From Clostridia bacterium (GTDB lineage: Bacteria > Bacillota_A > Clostridia > Oscillospirales > CAG-272): a stretch of DNA of 7,087 nucleotides. A program made the translations under genes and the position numbers. The stretch is taken from NCBI GenBank assembly GCA_017552165.1, contig JAFZCF010000143.1, forward strand, positions 1 through 7,087, read 5' to 3'. Under the pieces are notes generated by a model. The model saw only the letters and a program-made list of their open reading frames with translations. It was not told the DNA's origin and ran no database searches. Below are positions 6,559-7,087 of this stretch, one piece after another; the first letter of the stretch is position 1, and each line of letters starts with the position of its first letter.

Positions 6559-7087
6559 TTTTTCATCCTCGCTTTCGCGCTTTCGGCGTGAGCGGTGAGG
6601 CCTTCGCACTCGGCAAAGCGGCGGACGTCGTCGCCTATCCCGAGGAAGGAATCTCTGTCAAAATAGCAGTACTGGGTCTTCTTGACGAAATCGTCCACCG
6701 AGAGGGGGCTCGAAAATCTCGCCGTTCCGCTCGTCGGGAGGGTGTGATTCGGACCCGCCATATAGTCTCCGAGCGCCTCGGGGCAGTATCTCCCGAGGAA
6801 CACCGATCCGGCGTTGCCGACCGACCCGAGAAGCCCGAACGGGTCCGCCACGCAGAGCTCGAGATGCTCGGGCGCGATCCTGTCGGAGACCTTTACGGCC
6901 TCGGCCATGTCTTTGACTATTATTATCCTGCCGTTTTTGTCTATCGAAGCGCGCGCGATCTCTTCTCTCGAAAGCCGTGAAAGCTGCTCCTCTATCTCGC
7001 ATGTCACGAGGGAGGCGAGCTCCTCCGAGTCCGTGACGAGCACGGACATGGCGTTTTTGTCATGCTCCGCCTGCGAGAGCAGATCGG
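6555..7087 (-). CDS. hisD: Histidinol dehydrogenase, C-terminal part (5' end beyond window)
   Basis: It oxidises L-histidinol to L-histidine in two NAD-dependent steps. Some 176 residues are visible, about 40% of a usual 430-residue enzyme. The frame is open to the right edge, and the residues before the internal ATG at 7049 (DLLSQAEHD) are a conserved HisD motif, so that ATG is not the start. Counting from the first full codon, the expected zinc ligands Q5 and H8 (SQAEHD), D107 (GDYMAG) and H166 (LTAHAESA) are present. So are the catalytic pair E73-H74 (APEHLEL) and H114 (GPNHTLPTSG). Their spacing fits the E. coli enzyme (Q259, H262, E326, H327, D360, H367, H419) to within a residue. It ends in an ATGA overlap with hisC. 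Upstream, outside the window, hisG would be expected. Confidence 0.95.
   Translation of the reverse strand, partial: DLLSQAEHDKNAMSVLVTDSEELASLVTCEIEEQLSRLSREEIARASIDKNGRIIIVKDMAEAVKVSDRIAPEHLELCVADPFGLLGSVGNAGSVFLGRYCPEALGDYMAGPNHTLPTSGTARFSSPLSVDDFVKKTQYCYFDRDSFLGIGDDVRRFAECEGLTAHAESAKARMKK

Noticed and set aside
6540..6980. Plus-strand open frame opposite hisD
   Set aside because: It is antisense to conserved HisD active-site motifs; no independent evidence of coding.

Overview
The window looks like a chromosomal segment of an uncultured or lesser-known Bacillota of the Clostridia type. This is inference from three things: the gene order of the histidine operon with a PHP-type histidinol phosphatase at its end, strong Shine-Dalgarno sequences (GGAGG, GAGGA, AAGGA) before nearly every gene, and frequent ATA isoleucine codons despite a fairly GC-rich coding region. 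No mobile element, CRISPR array, rRNA or tRNA was seen.

Layout. Positions 1-745 (+) hold the 3' part of a multi-pass membrane protein of unknown function, cut by the left edge and followed by an intrinsic terminator. Positions 746-1003 are intergenic: that terminator, a textbook housekeeping promoter (TTGACA, 17 bases, TATAAT), and a leader of roughly 137 bases with GC-rich stems and a possible 26-codon upstream reading frame. Positions 1004-1351 (+) encode a small DUF4870-type membrane protein. Positions 1366-1390 form a strong hairpin that serves as terminator for two convergent units.

Positions 1391-7087 are the 3' eight genes of a histidine biosynthesis operon on the minus strand. In transcription order they are hisD (5' end beyond the right edge), hisC, hisB, hisH, hisA, hisF, hisIE and hisK. 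The genes are packed with overlaps of 1, 4 or 19 bases or a gap of only 7, so translational coupling is likely. Together they encode every step from PR-ATP to histidine. HisIE performs the pyrophosphohydrolase and cyclohydrolase steps, HisA the isomerisation, and HisH plus HisF the synthase step that yields IGP and AICAR. HisB then dehydrates, HisC transaminates, HisK dephosphorylates and HisD oxidises to histidine. Only the first enzyme, HisG (and HisZ if used), is missing, and it would be expected just upstream of hisD outside the window. All catalytic residues I could check by motif are intact.

I did not find a previously undescribed system. The least explained parts are the partial membrane protein at the left edge and the structured leader in front of the DUF4870 gene.
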